Assembly: GCF_000009765.2 (NCBI RefSeq)
Contig: NC_003155.5
Coordinates: forward strand, 7,750,001-7,814,000
Reading direction: 5' to 3'
DNA length: 64,000 bases
Origin: Streptomyces avermitilis MA-4680 = NBRC 14893
GTDB lineage: Bacteria; Actinomycetota; Actinomycetes; Streptomycetales; Streptomycetaceae
In this document: positions 1 through 8,575 of the stretch, piece by piece
Layout: each line of letters begins with the position of its first letter
Position numbering within the stretch: the stretch's first letter is position 1
Notes under the pieces: model-generated
What the model saw: only the letters and a program-made list of their open reading frames with translations
Told to the model about the DNA's origin: nothing
Databases searched by the model: none
Made by a program: the position numbers and the translations under genes

Positions 1-83
1 GCCCAGCTCACGGAGGCGATCGCGGACAGCAGGACGTCTCCCCACGGCACCCTCCTGCCGTGGTCCGCGGTCTCGATGCTCAT
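1..83 (-). CDS. N-terminus of a probable membrane protein, cut by the window edge
   Basis: On the minus strand an ATG at 83-81 opens a frame that stays open to the window edge, giving 27 codons that begin MSIETADHGRRVPWGDVLL and continue into a hydrophobic stretch. A G-rich sequence (GGGGGG) sits just upstream and could serve as a ribosome-binding site. The next gene, the FHA/ABC transporter at 323, is divergent, so the 84-322 interval would hold both promoters. The start resembles Streptomyces multi-pass membrane proteins, but too little is visible to name a family. Confidence 0.45.
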   Translation of the reverse strand, partial: MSIETADHGRRVPWGDVLLSAIASVSW

Positions 84-322
84 CGTCAGCCCCCCGATCC
101 GCGCCGCGGCGATCCACCGCGGATGTCCCCCTCGCGTGGGATTACCCCTCTCCGGGCCGGTTTCAACCCCGTCAACGGAAACGGACAAGCCGCCCGTACT
201 TGGTCTTCACAAGGTCCGACTTTCGGTCAGGGGGCTCCTACTGAAATAGTTCCCCACGATGTTCGACATCCCTAGACTCCCTGTGATGGGGGTAGCTCGG
301 GGGACAACTCAGTGGGGCTGGA

Positions 323-2854
323 GTGCCGGAACTCGTACTGGAATTGAATGGACGGACCTGGACGCTCGACGCGTCCCGGCCCTACACCCTCGGACGTGAT
401 CCGCAGGGAGACATCACGCTCGACGACGCCAGGGTGTCCTGGCGGCACGCCACGATCAGCTGGAACGGCCGCAGTTGGGTCATCGAGGACCACGGCAGCA
501 CCAACGGCACGTTCGTGCAGGGCCAGCGGATCCATCAGATGGAGATCGGCCCGGGTTCGGCCGTGCATCTGGGCAACGCGACCGACGGACCGCGTCTGAA
601 CCTGTCCGGCGCGGCGGCGGCCGTCGCCGCGCCGCAGCAAGCGCAGCCCCAGCAGCAGCCGTACGTGGCCAAGGGCGCGAGCCCCGGCTGGGCCCAGCAG
701 GCCCCGCCGCAGCAGCAGGCCCCGCAGCAGCAGGCACCCCAGCAGGGCTGGCAGCAGCCTCAGCAGAGTGCGGCCGTTCCGCAGCAGCAGGGACCCGGTG
801 GTGGCGCGGGGGCGCCACCGGTCTACGGCGACCGCAGCCCGACCACGTTCCACCAGTTCTCGCTCGGCCGCGTGATGCGCATCGGTCGTGCCCTGGAGAA
901 CGAGCTGGTCGTCTCCGACCTTCAGGTCTCGCGGAACCACGCCGAGTTCCACGCGACGCCCGACGGCCGCTTCGAGATCCGCGACCTCGGCTCGCACAAC
1001 GGCACGTACGTCAACGGTATGCCGATCGCCAAGGGCGGCTCGGCGCTCCTCGGCCCGAACGACATCGTCGGTGTCGGCCACTCGACGTTCCGCCTCATCG
1101 GCGACCGCCTCGAGGAGTTCGTCGACACCGGTGAGGTCTCCTTCTCGGCCCGCCATCTGACCGTCACGGTCGACGGCGGCAAGCAGATCCTCAAGGACGT
1201 CTCCTTCGGCGTCCCGGAGAAGTCGCTCATCGCGGTCATCGGCCCGTCGGGCTCCGGCAAGTCGACGCTGCTCAAGGCGCTCACGGGCTACCGCCCGGCC
1301 AACCAGGGCGATGTCCTCTACGACAACCGGAACCTGTACAAGCAGTTCGCCGAGCTGCGTCAGCGCATCGGTCTGGTCCCGCAGGACGACATCCTGCACA
1401 AGGAGCTGACCGTCAAGAAGGCCCTCAAGTACGCGGCCAAGCTGCGCTTCCCCGCGGACACCACGGGGCAGGAGCGCGAGGCCCGCATCGACGAGGTGCT
1501 GCGCGAGCTGAAGCTGGACATCCACAAGGAGAAGAAGGTCACCTCCCTCTCCGGTGGCCAGCGCAAGCGGGTCTCCGTGGCCCTGGAGCTGCTGACCAAG
1601 CCGTCGCTGATCTTCCTGGACGAGCCGACCTCCGGCCTCGACCCGGGCATGGACCGTGACGTCATGCAGCTGCTGCGCGGTCTCGCCGACGACGGCCGTA
1701 CGGTCCTCGTCGTCACGCACTCCGTGGCCGAGCTGGCGATCTGCGACAAGCTCCTGGTCATGGCGCCCGGCGGTTCGGTGGCCTACTTCGGCCCGCCGGA
1801 GGAGGCGCTGAACTTCTTCGGCTACGACACCTGGGCCGACGTCTTCTCCGCCTTCGAGAACTACCGCGACTACGACTGGGCGGGCCGCTGGAAGGGCTCG
1901 CAGCACTACCAGATGTACGCCGCGGACATCGACGCCGTCGCTCCGCAATCCGTACACATGCCTCCGCCGCAGCAGATGCGCCCGCCCAAGCCACAGGGCT
2001 GGGGCTCGCAGTTGATGACCCTGATCCGCCGCTATGTGTCGGTGATCGTGTCCGACAAGGGCTTCCTGGCGCTGACGGTGATCCTGCCGGCGGTACTCGG
2101 CGCGGTGAGCCTGCTCATCGACTCGGACAAGGGTCTGCTGGTCAACCCGGCGAACCCGAAGACCGGGGTGCACATCCCGAACGGCACGGCCACCACGGTC
2201 CTGCTGATCCTCGCGGTCGGCGCGTGCTTCGCGGGCGCCGCGAACTCCGTGCGCGAGCTGATCAAGGAACGGGTCATCTACGAGCGGGAGCGGGCGACCG
2301 GCCTGTCACGCTCCGCGTATCTGATGTCGAAGGTGATCGTCCTCGGCACCATCACCGTGCTCCAGGGCGCGATGGTCGGCGCGATCGGCTTCTCCAGCCG
2401 CGAGATCCCCGACAAGGGCCTCGTCCTGGGCAACGCGGTGCTGCTCGAGCTGTCCATCCCGATCATGGCGCTCGGTTTCACCTCGATGATGTTCGGCCTG
2501 ATCATTTCCTCGCTGGTGAAGACCGCCGAGAAGACCATGCCGCTGCTGGTGATGTTCGCGATCATCCAGGTCGTGTTCACGGGCTGCCTGTTCACGCTGC
2601 ACGGCGCGGTCGGCGTCAACGAGTTCTCGTACCTGATGCCCTCGCGCTGGGCCGTCGCCGCCGCCGGTACGACGCTCGACTTCAACAACATCGCCCCGAA
2701 CACCGACGACCCGACCAGCACGGACCCGCTGTGGGACCACGCGGCGGGCGCCTGGACCATGGACATGGCCGCACTGATCGTCCTCGGTGTCATCTGCGGC
2801 TTCTTCGTGGCCCGCTTCCTGCGCCGCCACGAGCCGGAGGTCATGCGGAAGTAG
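323..2854 (+). CDS. Double-FHA-domain ABC transporter, ATPase fused to ABC-2 permease
   Basis: 843 aa with a GTG start and a GGGG-rich ribosome site just before it. In order: FHA domain 1 (about residues 20-90, with GRD, SWRHA and STNGT), a Gln/Pro-rich linker (about 100-160), FHA domain 2 (about 186-260, IGR..., SRNHAE, SHNGTYVNG), an ABCG-type ATPase (about 276-510; Walker A GPSGSGKST near 306, signature LSGGQRKR near 409, Walker B LIFLDEPTSGLD near 429), and an ABC-2 type permease with about six membrane segments (566-843). FHA domains bind phosphothreonine, so transport is probably gated by a Ser/Thr kinase, as known for mycobacterial Rv1747-like exporters. The substrate cannot be told from sequence. 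It stands alone and is followed by a strong terminator. Confidence 0.93.
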   Translation: MPELVLELNGRTWTLDASRPYTLGRDPQGDITLDDARVSWRHATISWNGRSWVIEDHGSTNGTFVQGQRIHQMEIGPGSAVHLGNATDGPRLNLSGAAAAVAAPQQAQPQQQPYVAKGASPGWAQQAPPQQQAPQQQAPQQGWQQPQQSAAVPQQQGPGGGAGAPPVYGDRSPTTFHQFSLGRVMRIGRALENELVVSDLQVSRNHAEFHATPDGRFEIRDLGSHNGTYVNGMPIAKGGSALLGPNDIVGVGHSTFRLIGDRLEEFVDTGEVSFSARHLTVTVDGGKQILKDVSFGVPEKSLIAVIGPSGSGKSTLLKALTGYRPANQGDVLYDNRNLYKQFAELRQRIGLVPQDDILHKELTVKKALKYAAKLRFPADTTGQEREARIDEVLRELKLDIHKEKKVTSLSGGQRKRVSVALELLTKPSLIFLDEPTSGLDPGMDRDVMQLLRGLADDGRTVLVVTHSVAELAICDKLLVMAPGGSVAYFGPPEEALNFFGYDTWADVFSAFENYRDYDWAGRWKGSQHYQMYAADIDAVAPQSVHMPPPQQMRPPKPQGWGSQLMTLIRRYVSVIVSDKGFLALTVILPAVLGAVSLLIDSDKGLLVNPANPKTGVHIPNGTATTVLLILAVGACFAGAANSVRELIKERVIYERERATGLSRSAYLMSKVIVLGTITVLQGAMVGAIGFSSREIPDKGLVLGNAVLLELSIPIMALGFTSMMFGLIISSLVKTAEKTMPLLVMFAIIQVVFTGCLFTLHGAVGVNEFSYLMPSRWAVAAAGTTLDFNNIAPNTDDPTSTDPLWDHAAGAWTMDMAALIVLGVICGFFVARFLRRHEPEVMRK

Positions 2855-2882
2855 GCGCTTTCGGCAACCACCTTCGTACGAT

Positions 2883-2924
2883 GCCGAAGGGCGGCACCCC
2901 CGTATCGGGGTGCCGCCCTTCGGC
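2883..2924. terminator. Bidirectional hairpin terminator
   Basis: A perfect 18-bp inverted repeat (arms 2883-2900 and 2907-2924, 6-nt loop). It lies between the convergent ends of the FHA/ABC transporter and the lytic transglycosylase gene, and can serve both. Confidence 0.85.
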
Positions 2925-2951
2925 GTACGTAGAAGAGGTCCGCGCCAGGCC

Positions 2952-3695
2952 TCAGTACGCGCTGTTGACGTTGTCCATCGAGCCGTACTTGTCGGCCGCG
3001 TAGTTGGCGGCGGCCGTGATGTTGGCGACCGGGTCGTAGATGTTCCACGAGGTGCCGGGCACGTGGTACGCGTTGAAGGTCGGCGGGATGACCTGGAGCA
3101 GGCCCTTCGACGGGATGCCGTTGATCGCGTTGACGTCCCAGCCGTTGATGGCCTTCGGGTTGCCGGACGACTCCCGCATGATGTTGCGGTACAGGCCGTT
3201 GTACGAGCCGGGGATCTTGTGCTTCGCCATGATGTCGAGCGACTCGTGGATCCAGCCGTCGAGGTTGTTGGCGTACGTCTTCGCGGCGACCGGCTTGACC
3301 TCGACGCGCTGGGCGGACCGGCTCGCGGCCGCCTTCGCCTTGCGCACCTGCGCGGCCTTCGCCACGGCCTGCTTCTTGGCGGCGGCCACGGCGGCCAGCT
3401 TCTTGGCGGCGGCCGCGTCGGCGGCCTGCTTCTTCGCCGCGATCGCCTCGGCCTTGACGGTGGCGCCGGCCAGCTGGTCGGTGATGCTGGCCTTGACGTC
3501 CTTGATCTGCTCCTGGCTGTACACCACCGGAGCGGACGACACGGCGGCGGTCTCCTGCGTCGGGGTCTGTGCGCTGCTCGGCACCGCGGAGAACGCGAGG
3601 GCGGCGGCGCCGAGGGCGGCCACACCGGCGACCGAGAGCTTGTGGGTCTTGGTCAGCTTCGGACGATGACCAGGAGTGTTGATGTTCTTGGGCAT
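2952..3695 (-). CDS. Secreted lytic transglycosylase (SLT domain)
   Basis: 247 aa starting MPKNINTPGHRPKLTK. A signal-peptide-like hydrophobic segment lies at about residues 20-42 (VAALGAAALAFSAVPSSAQ). An Ala/Lys-rich, probably helical stalk follows (about 65-125), then a C-terminal SLT/lysozyme-like domain (about 140-247) with IMRESSGNPKAIN (E of RESSGNP is the presumed catalytic acid), SKGLLQVIPPTF and the NITAAANYAADKYGS end typical of Streptomyces SLT proteins. It should cleave peptidoglycan glycan strands outside the membrane, in growth, spore formation or germination. The long upstream region (3696-3880) can fold into competing stems that include the ribosome site, so post-transcriptional control is possible. 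Confidence 0.9.
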   Translation of the reverse strand: MPKNINTPGHRPKLTKTHKLSVAGVAALGAAALAFSAVPSSAQTPTQETAAVSSAPVVYSQEQIKDVKASITDQLAGATVKAEAIAAKKQAADAAAAKKLAAVAAAKKQAVAKAAQVRKAKAAASRSAQRVEVKPVAAKTYANNLDGWIHESLDIMAKHKIPGSYNGLYRNIMRESSGNPKAINGWDVNAINGIPSKGLLQVIPPTFNAYHVPGTSWNIYDPVANITAAANYAADKYGSMDNVNSAY

Positions 3696-3812
3696 GACTG
3701 ATGGACCTCTTCGAATAGCGCGGAGGTCGCTCTCGAGCCGGATGGGGACTCAGGGTTTCCAGCACAAGCGCCGTGGGTACAGGACCCCGGTGCCGAGCGA
3801 CGAGAGCCATTG
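3696..3812 (-). promoter_or_regulatory. Structured 5' leader of the lytic transglycosylase gene (candidate RNA switch)
   Basis: Read on the minus strand, GCTCTCG (3807-3801) can pair with CGAGAGC (3735-3729). The adjacent GTCGCTC (3801-3795) can instead pair with GAGCGAC (3732-3726), so the two stems are mutually exclusive. Further downstream GACCTC can pair with GAGGTC, which contains the probable ribosome site (AGAGG) ahead of the ATG. This is pattern evidence only. The canonical c-di-AMP (ydaO) core motifs were not found. Confidence 0.35.
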
Positions 3813-3883
3813 TTAGCGGCCGCAAAATCGCCTGGCAAAGGTGTGACGTACGATCCGGGGTAGTGGACACAGGAAGGGCAAAA

Positions 3884-3909
3884 CGGGACAGACTGGCACG
3901 TCTGTCCCG
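3884..3909 (-). terminator. Rho-independent terminator of the SDR/QueA-like operon
   Basis: A 10-bp perfect stem (CGGGACAGAC/GTCTGTCCCG, 6-nt loop) lies just downstream of the minus-strand QueA-like stop. On that strand it is followed by TTTTGCCC, which fits an intrinsic terminator. Confidence 0.75.
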
Positions 3910-3932
3910 CTCATAACGGACTTACTTATCTC

Positions 3933-5177
3933 CTATCCTTCTTCGTACGTGATGTGCGCCCTATGTGCGGGGTCACATCGACCGAGCGGCAGTCTCACAT
4001 TAGGTTGCGGAAGCAATGCACTGTGTGAGGACTCTCCGTCCGGAAGGATGAGATGTAGATCCCCGAACTCGTGCCACAGGTAGAGCCCGGCCAGCGCCTC
4101 CTCATAACTGCGGTCGATCGCGGTCCGTCCCGCCAGCGCCTCCAGCATCAGCAGATGCGAGGCCTCCGGCTCGTGCAGCCCGGTCAGCAGCCCGTCGACC
4201 GCCCGCACCCCGCGCTCCGGGGTCACCACGAGGTCGGTCCAGCCCTCCGCCGGCCGGACCACTCCGTCGGTGCCGGTCGCCGACTCGACGGCCCGCACGG
4301 CCGTCGTACCGACCGCGATCACCCGGCCGCCCTCCCGGCTCCCGTCCCCACCCCTCGAAGAGGACGCCTCGCGTGGTGTCCGATGCGCCCGCGCCGCGTT
4401 GATCAGCCGCGCCGACGCCTCCGGAACCGCGAAGCGCTCCGGATACGGCGGCTCGTGCGCCTCCGCCGACGCCACCCCCGTGTGCAGCGTGATCGGTGCG
4501 AACTGCACACCACGGCTCACCAGCTCCGCCACCAGCCGCGCGGTGAAGGGCCGCGCGGCACTCGGCATCTCCGCACTGCCCGCTCCGTCGGCGGACGGCA
4601 GGGCGAACACCGTCTGATAGACGGAGAGGGGCTGATCCCTTTCTGTATAGGAGTAACGGATGGGGCGCCCGTGCCCGCGCAGCAGCACCGTCACGTCCGC
4701 GTCCCCGGGGGCCGACACCCGCGCCCACCACAGGCGCTCGCTCCGCCCGGCCAGCGGCTCCTCGAGTACGAGGCGTACGCCGTCCGGGAGACGCACCTCT
4801 GTGCCCGCGGGCCCGCCCGTACGCGCGCGTGTAGTGCCCCTTCCGTCGGGATCCCGCAGCTCGACGGCCCATCGTCCGTCCTCGCCCCGCGTGGAGAAAT
4901 GCACCACCACGCGCGCGTGCCCGATCCGCCCGTCCACGGCGGCGGCCAGCGTGGGGGACGTGTTGACGACGAGCAGATCCCCGGCCCGCAGCTGCCGCGG
5001 CAGCTCCACGAAGTCGTGGTGCGACACCTCGGTCCCGCGCGAGACCAGCAGCCGTACGGAATCCCGGTCGAGGCCGGGCCCGCGCTGCTCGGCCGGCACC
5101 CGCGCCGACAACTCCTCCGGCACCTTCCCCCACGCGCGACCGCGCCCGACCGGGGGGACCCCCATCGCGGTCGTCAT
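3933..5177 (-). CDS. queA: QueA-like S-adenosylmethionine:tRNA ribosyltransferase-isomerase
   Basis: 414 aa from the ATG at 5177-5175, which overlaps the stop of the upstream SDR gene (ATGA), giving start MTTAMGVPPVGRGRAWGKVP. Family signatures include RLLVSRGTEVSHHDFVELPRQLRAGDLLVVNTSPTLAAAV, the YTERDQPLSVYQTVFA segment, PFTARLVAELVSRGVQFAPITLHTGV, the VGTTAVRAVES motif and a C-terminal SHLLMLEALAG/YEEALAGLYLWHEFGD block. Classical QueA builds epoxyqueuosine on tRNA. In Streptomyces the rest of the queuosine pathway is often incomplete, so the true substrate of this actinobacterial subfamily is uncertain. There is a low-complexity Ser/Arg/Gly insertion (SSSRGGDGSREGGR) around residue 280. 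Confidence 0.85.
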   Translation of the reverse strand: MTTAMGVPPVGRGRAWGKVPEELSARVPAEQRGPGLDRDSVRLLVSRGTEVSHHDFVELPRQLRAGDLLVVNTSPTLAAAVDGRIGHARVVVHFSTRGEDGRWAVELRDPDGRGTTRARTGGPAGTEVRLPDGVRLVLEEPLAGRSERLWWARVSAPGDADVTVLLRGHGRPIRYSYTERDQPLSVYQTVFALPSADGAGSAEMPSAARPFTARLVAELVSRGVQFAPITLHTGVASAEAHEPPYPERFAVPEASARLINAARAHRTPREASSSRGGDGSREGGRVIAVGTTAVRAVESATGTDGVVRPAEGWTDLVVTPERGVRAVDGLLTGLHEPEASHLLMLEALAGRTAIDRSYEEALAGLYLWHEFGDLHLILPDGESSHSALLPQPNVRLPLGRCDPAHRAHITYEEG

Positions 5178-5878
5178 CGCCCCGCCGGCAGCGCCGACAG
5201 CGCCGACGCGCCGTAGCGGCCGCTCGCCGGGCGCTCGTCCAGCAGTCCGATGAAGGCGGGCACCACACTCGCCGGAGCCGGGCGCGGATCGTCGTCGTCC
5301 GGTACGGCCGCCGTGTACAGGTCCGTGCCCATGTCCCCGGGGTCCACGGCCCACACCCGCAACCCGGGCTCCTCCTCGCCGAGCACCGCCGACAGATGGT
5401 CGAGCGCCGCCTTGGACGCCCCGTAGCCACCCCACGTCTCGTACGCCTCGGCCGCCGCGTCCGAGCTGATGTCGATCACCGTGCCCGCCCGCGACGCCCG
5501 CAGTAGCGGCAGCGCCTCCTGGATCAGGCCCAGCGCGGCGACCACGTTGACCTCCAGGGCGTGCCGCAGCCCCTCCAGCGTCAGCGCTTCCAGTCGTACG
5601 AGCGGCTCGGCACCCAGAGCGCTCGCGTTGTTCACCAGGAGGTCGAGCCCGCCCAGTTCCCGGGCCGCCGTCACCAGCCCGGCCCGGTGCCCGGCATCCG
5701 TGACGTCCCCGGGCAGCGCCCGCACCCGCGTTCCGTACGCGGACAGGGCCGCCGCCGTCTCCTCCAGCACCTCACCGGTTCTGGCGTCGAGCACCAGATC
5801 CCAGCCGCGCTCCGCCAGGGCCGCGCCGAGTGCCCGCCCCAGCCCCTTCGAAGCCCCCGTGATGATCGCTACCGGCAT
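5174..5878 (-). CDS. Short-chain dehydrogenase/reductase (SDR)
   Basis: 234 aa classical SDR. The TGASKGLG nucleotide-binding motif is at residues 7-14, followed by NNAS, the catalytic Ser in IDISSDA and the YGASK Tyr/Lys pair. It is probably an NAD(P)-dependent cytosolic oxidoreductase acting on an unidentified alcohol or carbonyl. Its stop overlaps the start of the QueA-like gene by 4 bp, so the two are translationally coupled and may act in one process, perhaps a nucleoside or carbohydrate modification. The substrate cannot be predicted. Confidence 0.88.
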   Translation of the reverse strand: MPVAIITGASKGLGRALGAALAERGWDLVLDARTGEVLEETAAALSAYGTRVRALPGDVTDAGHRAGLVTAARELGGLDLLVNNASALGAEPLVRLEALTLEGLRHALEVNVVAALGLIQEALPLLRASRAGTVIDISSDAAAEAYETWGGYGASKAALDHLSAVLGEEEPGLRVWAVDPGDMGTDLYTAAVPDDDDPRPAPASVVPAFIGLLDERPASGRYGASALSALPAGR

Positions 5879-6066
5879 GACAACCGTCCCCTCGTTCCAC
5901 CACCGCCGCTCCGGGCGGCTGTCCTCAACCTAGGAACCGGGCCGACCCCGCCGCCTCGTGCGCGAGCCGCAAAGAACCAGGGCCCTTCGGCCTAGGCCCA
6001 CCGGCCCGGGCCGGGACCGCCACAGGTCGGATACGCCCTGTCACACCTCGCCGGTACGGTGAGGTC

Positions 6067-7212
6067 ATGAGTCATGGACCCCGGTCCGGCCTGTCCGCGG
6101 TGAGTTCCGCGCTGCTGGCCATGAGCAGGCATCTCGAGGTGCGCGACGTCCTCAAGACGATCGTCGCCTCGGCCCGCGAGCTGCTCGACGCCGAGTACGC
6201 GGCGCTCGGGGTCCCCGACGACCACGGAGGCTTCGCCCAGTTCGTCGTCGACGGCGTCAGCGACGCCCAGTGGAAGGCCATCGGCCCGCTCCCACGCCAG
6301 CACGGCATCCTCGCCGCGATGCTGCACGAGGCGAAGCCCGAGCGCCTCGCCGACGTGCGCGAGGACCCCCGCTTCGAGGGCTGGCCCGCGGCCCACCCCG
6401 ACATGTCCGACTTCCTGGGCCTGCCGATCCGTGACGGCGACGAGATCATCGGCGCGCTGTTCCTCGCCAACAAGAGGTGCCCCAAACCGGAGGGCGGCTG
6501 CGGCTTCACCCCTGAGGACGAGGAACTCCTGACGATCCTCGCCCAGCACGCGGCGATCGCCCTCACCAACGCCCGCCTCTACGAGCGCAGCCGCGAACTC
6601 ACCATCGCCGAGGAGCGCTCCCGGCTCGCCCACGAACTGCACGACGCCGTCAGCCAGAAGCTCTTCTCGCTGCGCCTCACCGCGCAGGCCGCCGCCGCCC
6701 TCGTCGACCGCGACCCCTCGCGCGCGAAGGGCGAACTCCAGCAGGTGGCCGCGCTCGCCGCCGAGGCCGCCGACGAACTGCGCGCCGCCGTCGTCGAGTT
6801 GCGTCCCGCGGCCCTCGACGAGGACGGTCTGGTCGCCACCCTGCGCACCCACATACAGGTCCTCGACCGAGCCCACACCGCGCGCGTGACCTTCGACAGC
6901 CGCGGTGTGCGCGCGCTGCCCGCCGCCCAGGAGGAGGCCATGCTGCGCGTCGCCCAGGAGGCCCTGCACAACGCCCTGCGCCACTCGGGAGGGTCGCGTG
7001 TCGACGTGACCCTCGTGAAGCGCGGACCGGGCGTCGTCCTGCGCGTCACGGACGACGGCAGCGGCTTCGACCCCGCCTCGACCCGCCGTGCGGGACGCCA
7101 CCTCGGGCTGGTCTCCATGCGGGACCGGACGAGCGGGGTCGGCGGCACACTGACCGTGGATTCGGCGCCCGGCAAGGGCACCACGATCGATATGGAGGTC
7201 CCTGGTGGCTGA
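6067..7212 (+). CDS. GAF-domain sensor histidine kinase (NarX/DesK-type)
   Basis: 381 aa, soluble. The N-terminal GAF domain covers about residues 17-170, followed by a HisKA_3 dimerisation domain with EERSRLAHELHDAVSQ (phospho-acceptor H192) and a C-terminal HATPase domain (NALRHS N-box, DDGSGFDP G1 box, GLVSMRDR). No membrane segment is seen, so it senses a cytoplasmic ligand or redox state through GAF. Its last 8 bases overlap the start of the response regulator, so the two form a co-translated two-component pair. Upstream (5879-6066) is the intergenic region divergent from the SDR gene. Confidence 0.92.
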   Translation: MSHGPRSGLSAVSSALLAMSRHLEVRDVLKTIVASARELLDAEYAALGVPDDHGGFAQFVVDGVSDAQWKAIGPLPRQHGILAAMLHEAKPERLADVREDPRFEGWPAAHPDMSDFLGLPIRDGDEIIGALFLANKRCPKPEGGCGFTPEDEELLTILAQHAAIALTNARLYERSRELTIAEERSRLAHELHDAVSQKLFSLRLTAQAAAALVDRDPSRAKGELQQVAALAAEAADELRAAVVELRPAALDEDGLVATLRTHIQVLDRAHTARVTFDSRGVRALPAAQEEAMLRVAQEALHNALRHSGGSRVDVTLVKRGPGVVLRVTDDGSGFDPASTRRAGRHLGLVSMRDRTSGVGGTLTVDSAPGKGTTIDMEVPGG

Positions 7213-7846
7213 TGCAATCAAGGTGCTGCTCGTCGACGACCACCAGGTGGTCCGCCGCGGCCTGCGCACCTTCCTCGAAGTGCAGGACGACATCGAGGTG
7301 GTGGGAGAGGCGTCCGACGGCGCCGAAGGGGTCGCCCGCGCCGAGGAGTTGAAGCCCGACGTCGTCCTCATGGACGTCAAGATGCCGGGCATGGACGGCA
7401 TCGACGCGCTGCGCAGACTCCGCGAACTCGCCAACCCCGCACGCGTGCTGATCGTCACCAGCTTCACCGAGCAGCGCACGGTGGTCCCGGCCCTGCGCGC
7501 GGGCGCCGCCGGGTACGTGTACAAGGACGTGGACCCCGACGCCCTCGCCGGCGCCATCCGCTCCGTGCACGCCGGACACATCCTGCTCCAGCCCGAGGTC
7601 GCGGGCGCGCTCCTGTCCCAGGAGGAGGCCAACTCGGGCCAGGGCAGGGGAGGTTCACTCACCGAGCGGGAGCGCGAGGTGCTCGGCCTGATCGCGGACG
7701 GCCGCTCCAACAGGGAGATCGCACGCGCGCTCGTACTCTCCGAGAAGACCGTCAAGACACACGTCTCGAACATCCTGATGAAACTGGACCTCGCCGACCG
7801 CACCCAGGCCGCACTGTGGGCCGTACGCCATGGAGCGGCGGGCTGA
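7205..7846 (+). CDS. NarL/LuxR-family response regulator
   Basis: 213 aa, GTG start overlapping the kinase stop by 8 bp. The receiver domain (residues 4-120) has the acidic pair D11-D12, the phospho-acceptor D57 (VVLMDVKMPGMDG), the Ser/Thr switch position (VTSF) and the K of YVYKD. The LuxR-type helix-turn-helix (about 147-210) is LTEREREVLGLIADGRSNREIARALVLSEKTVKTHV. It is the partner of the GAF histidine kinase. A chaplin gene follows 228 bp downstream, but direct control of it is only a guess. Confidence 0.94.
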   Translation: MADAIKVLLVDDHQVVRRGLRTFLEVQDDIEVVGEASDGAEGVARAEELKPDVVLMDVKMPGMDGIDALRRLRELANPARVLIVTSFTEQRTVVPALRAGAAGYVYKDVDPDALAGAIRSVHAGHILLQPEVAGALLSQEEANSGQGRGGSLTEREREVLGLIADGRSNREIARALVLSEKTVKTHVSNILMKLDLADRTQAALWAVRHGAAG

Positions 7847-8073
7847 CCGCGGCACGAGAACGGTGCTCCACCCCAGGGGTGCTCCGGCGCCCGCCCGGGC
7901 GACCGGCCGACGCTGATACTGCCGACCGACAGTAATACGGACGGATCCACTCCAGTCTGAGATTCATACCGTCGTGTGTATGTCCCCCGGACGGCGCATC
8001 CTCGGCGGCTCCCGGCCGTTCTCCAGTGCGTGCTGCGGCGCCTGCCGCAGTGATCGCCAGGGAGGGCTCAGAA

Positions 8074-8319
8074 GTGAAGAACCTGAAGAAGGTAGCCGCT
8101 GTCACGATGGTCGCCGGTGGGCTTGTCGCCGCGGGCGCCGGTATGGCCTCGGCCACCGACGGCGCGTGGGCGGGCGGCAAGGCCGTGGGCTCCCCGGGTG
8201 TCGGCTCGGGCAACGTGGTCCAGGCCCCGGTCCACATCCCCGTGAACGCGGTCGGCAACACCGTGAACGTCATCGGCGCCCTGAACCCGGCCTTCGGGAA
8301 CCTGGGAGTCAACCACTGA
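8074..8319 (+). CDS. chpE: Short chaplin, cysteine-less (ChpE-like)
   Basis: 81 aa from the GTG at 8074, chosen because GGAGGG lies 7 nt upstream; further upstream in-frame codons have no ribosome site. The signal peptide (KNLKKVAAVTMVAGG ... GMASA) is followed by a single chaplin domain: KAVGSPGVGSGN, then QAPVHIPVNAVGN and IGALNPAFGNLGVNH. The domain has no cysteines, as in ChpE. Short chaplins are secreted, assemble as amyloid fibres on aerial hyphae and spores, and lower surface tension. A strong terminator follows at 8346-8377. Confidence 0.93.
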   Translation: MKNLKKVAAVTMVAGGLVAAGAGMASATDGAWAGGKAVGSPGVGSGNVVQAPVHIPVNAVGNTVNVIGALNPAFGNLGVNH

Positions 8320-8345
8320 GATTCCGCTCCGGAACCCTCGTGACC

Positions 8346-8377
8346 ACCGGCCTCCCAGGCGCTCCTGGGGGGCCGGT
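8346..8377 (+). terminator. Terminator after the chaplin gene
   Basis: A 14-bp stem (8346-8359 with 8364-8377, one G-T pair, 4-nt loop) 26 bp after the chaplin stop. Confidence 0.8.
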
Positions 8378-8575
8378 CAGGCGTCCGGGGGCGAGGCGGG
8401 GAGACCGTCGCCAAGAAGGCTGTCCGGCGGGCGTCGCGGGCGGCGGCGTCGACAGCAACGGCGCCCTGAACCGGCCGCCGTCAACCAGGGCGTCAGCGCA
8501 GGCCGATCGCGGGGCCCCGGGTGCGGCAGCCCCCAGGGACGCCCGCACCCACACCGGCCACCAGAAGGCCGACGG

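Noticed and set aside
3696..3880. c-di-AMP (ydaO) riboswitch before the lytic transglycosylase gene
   Set aside because: Expected core segments (GGGGTGAA-type box and CAGCTAACC...GTAGGCG) were not found; only generic competing stems are visible.
7847..8073. Start of the chaplin gene at the upstream in-frame codon 8026
   Set aside because: No ribosome site there; the GTG at 8074 has GGAGGG at correct spacing and gives a normal signal peptide.
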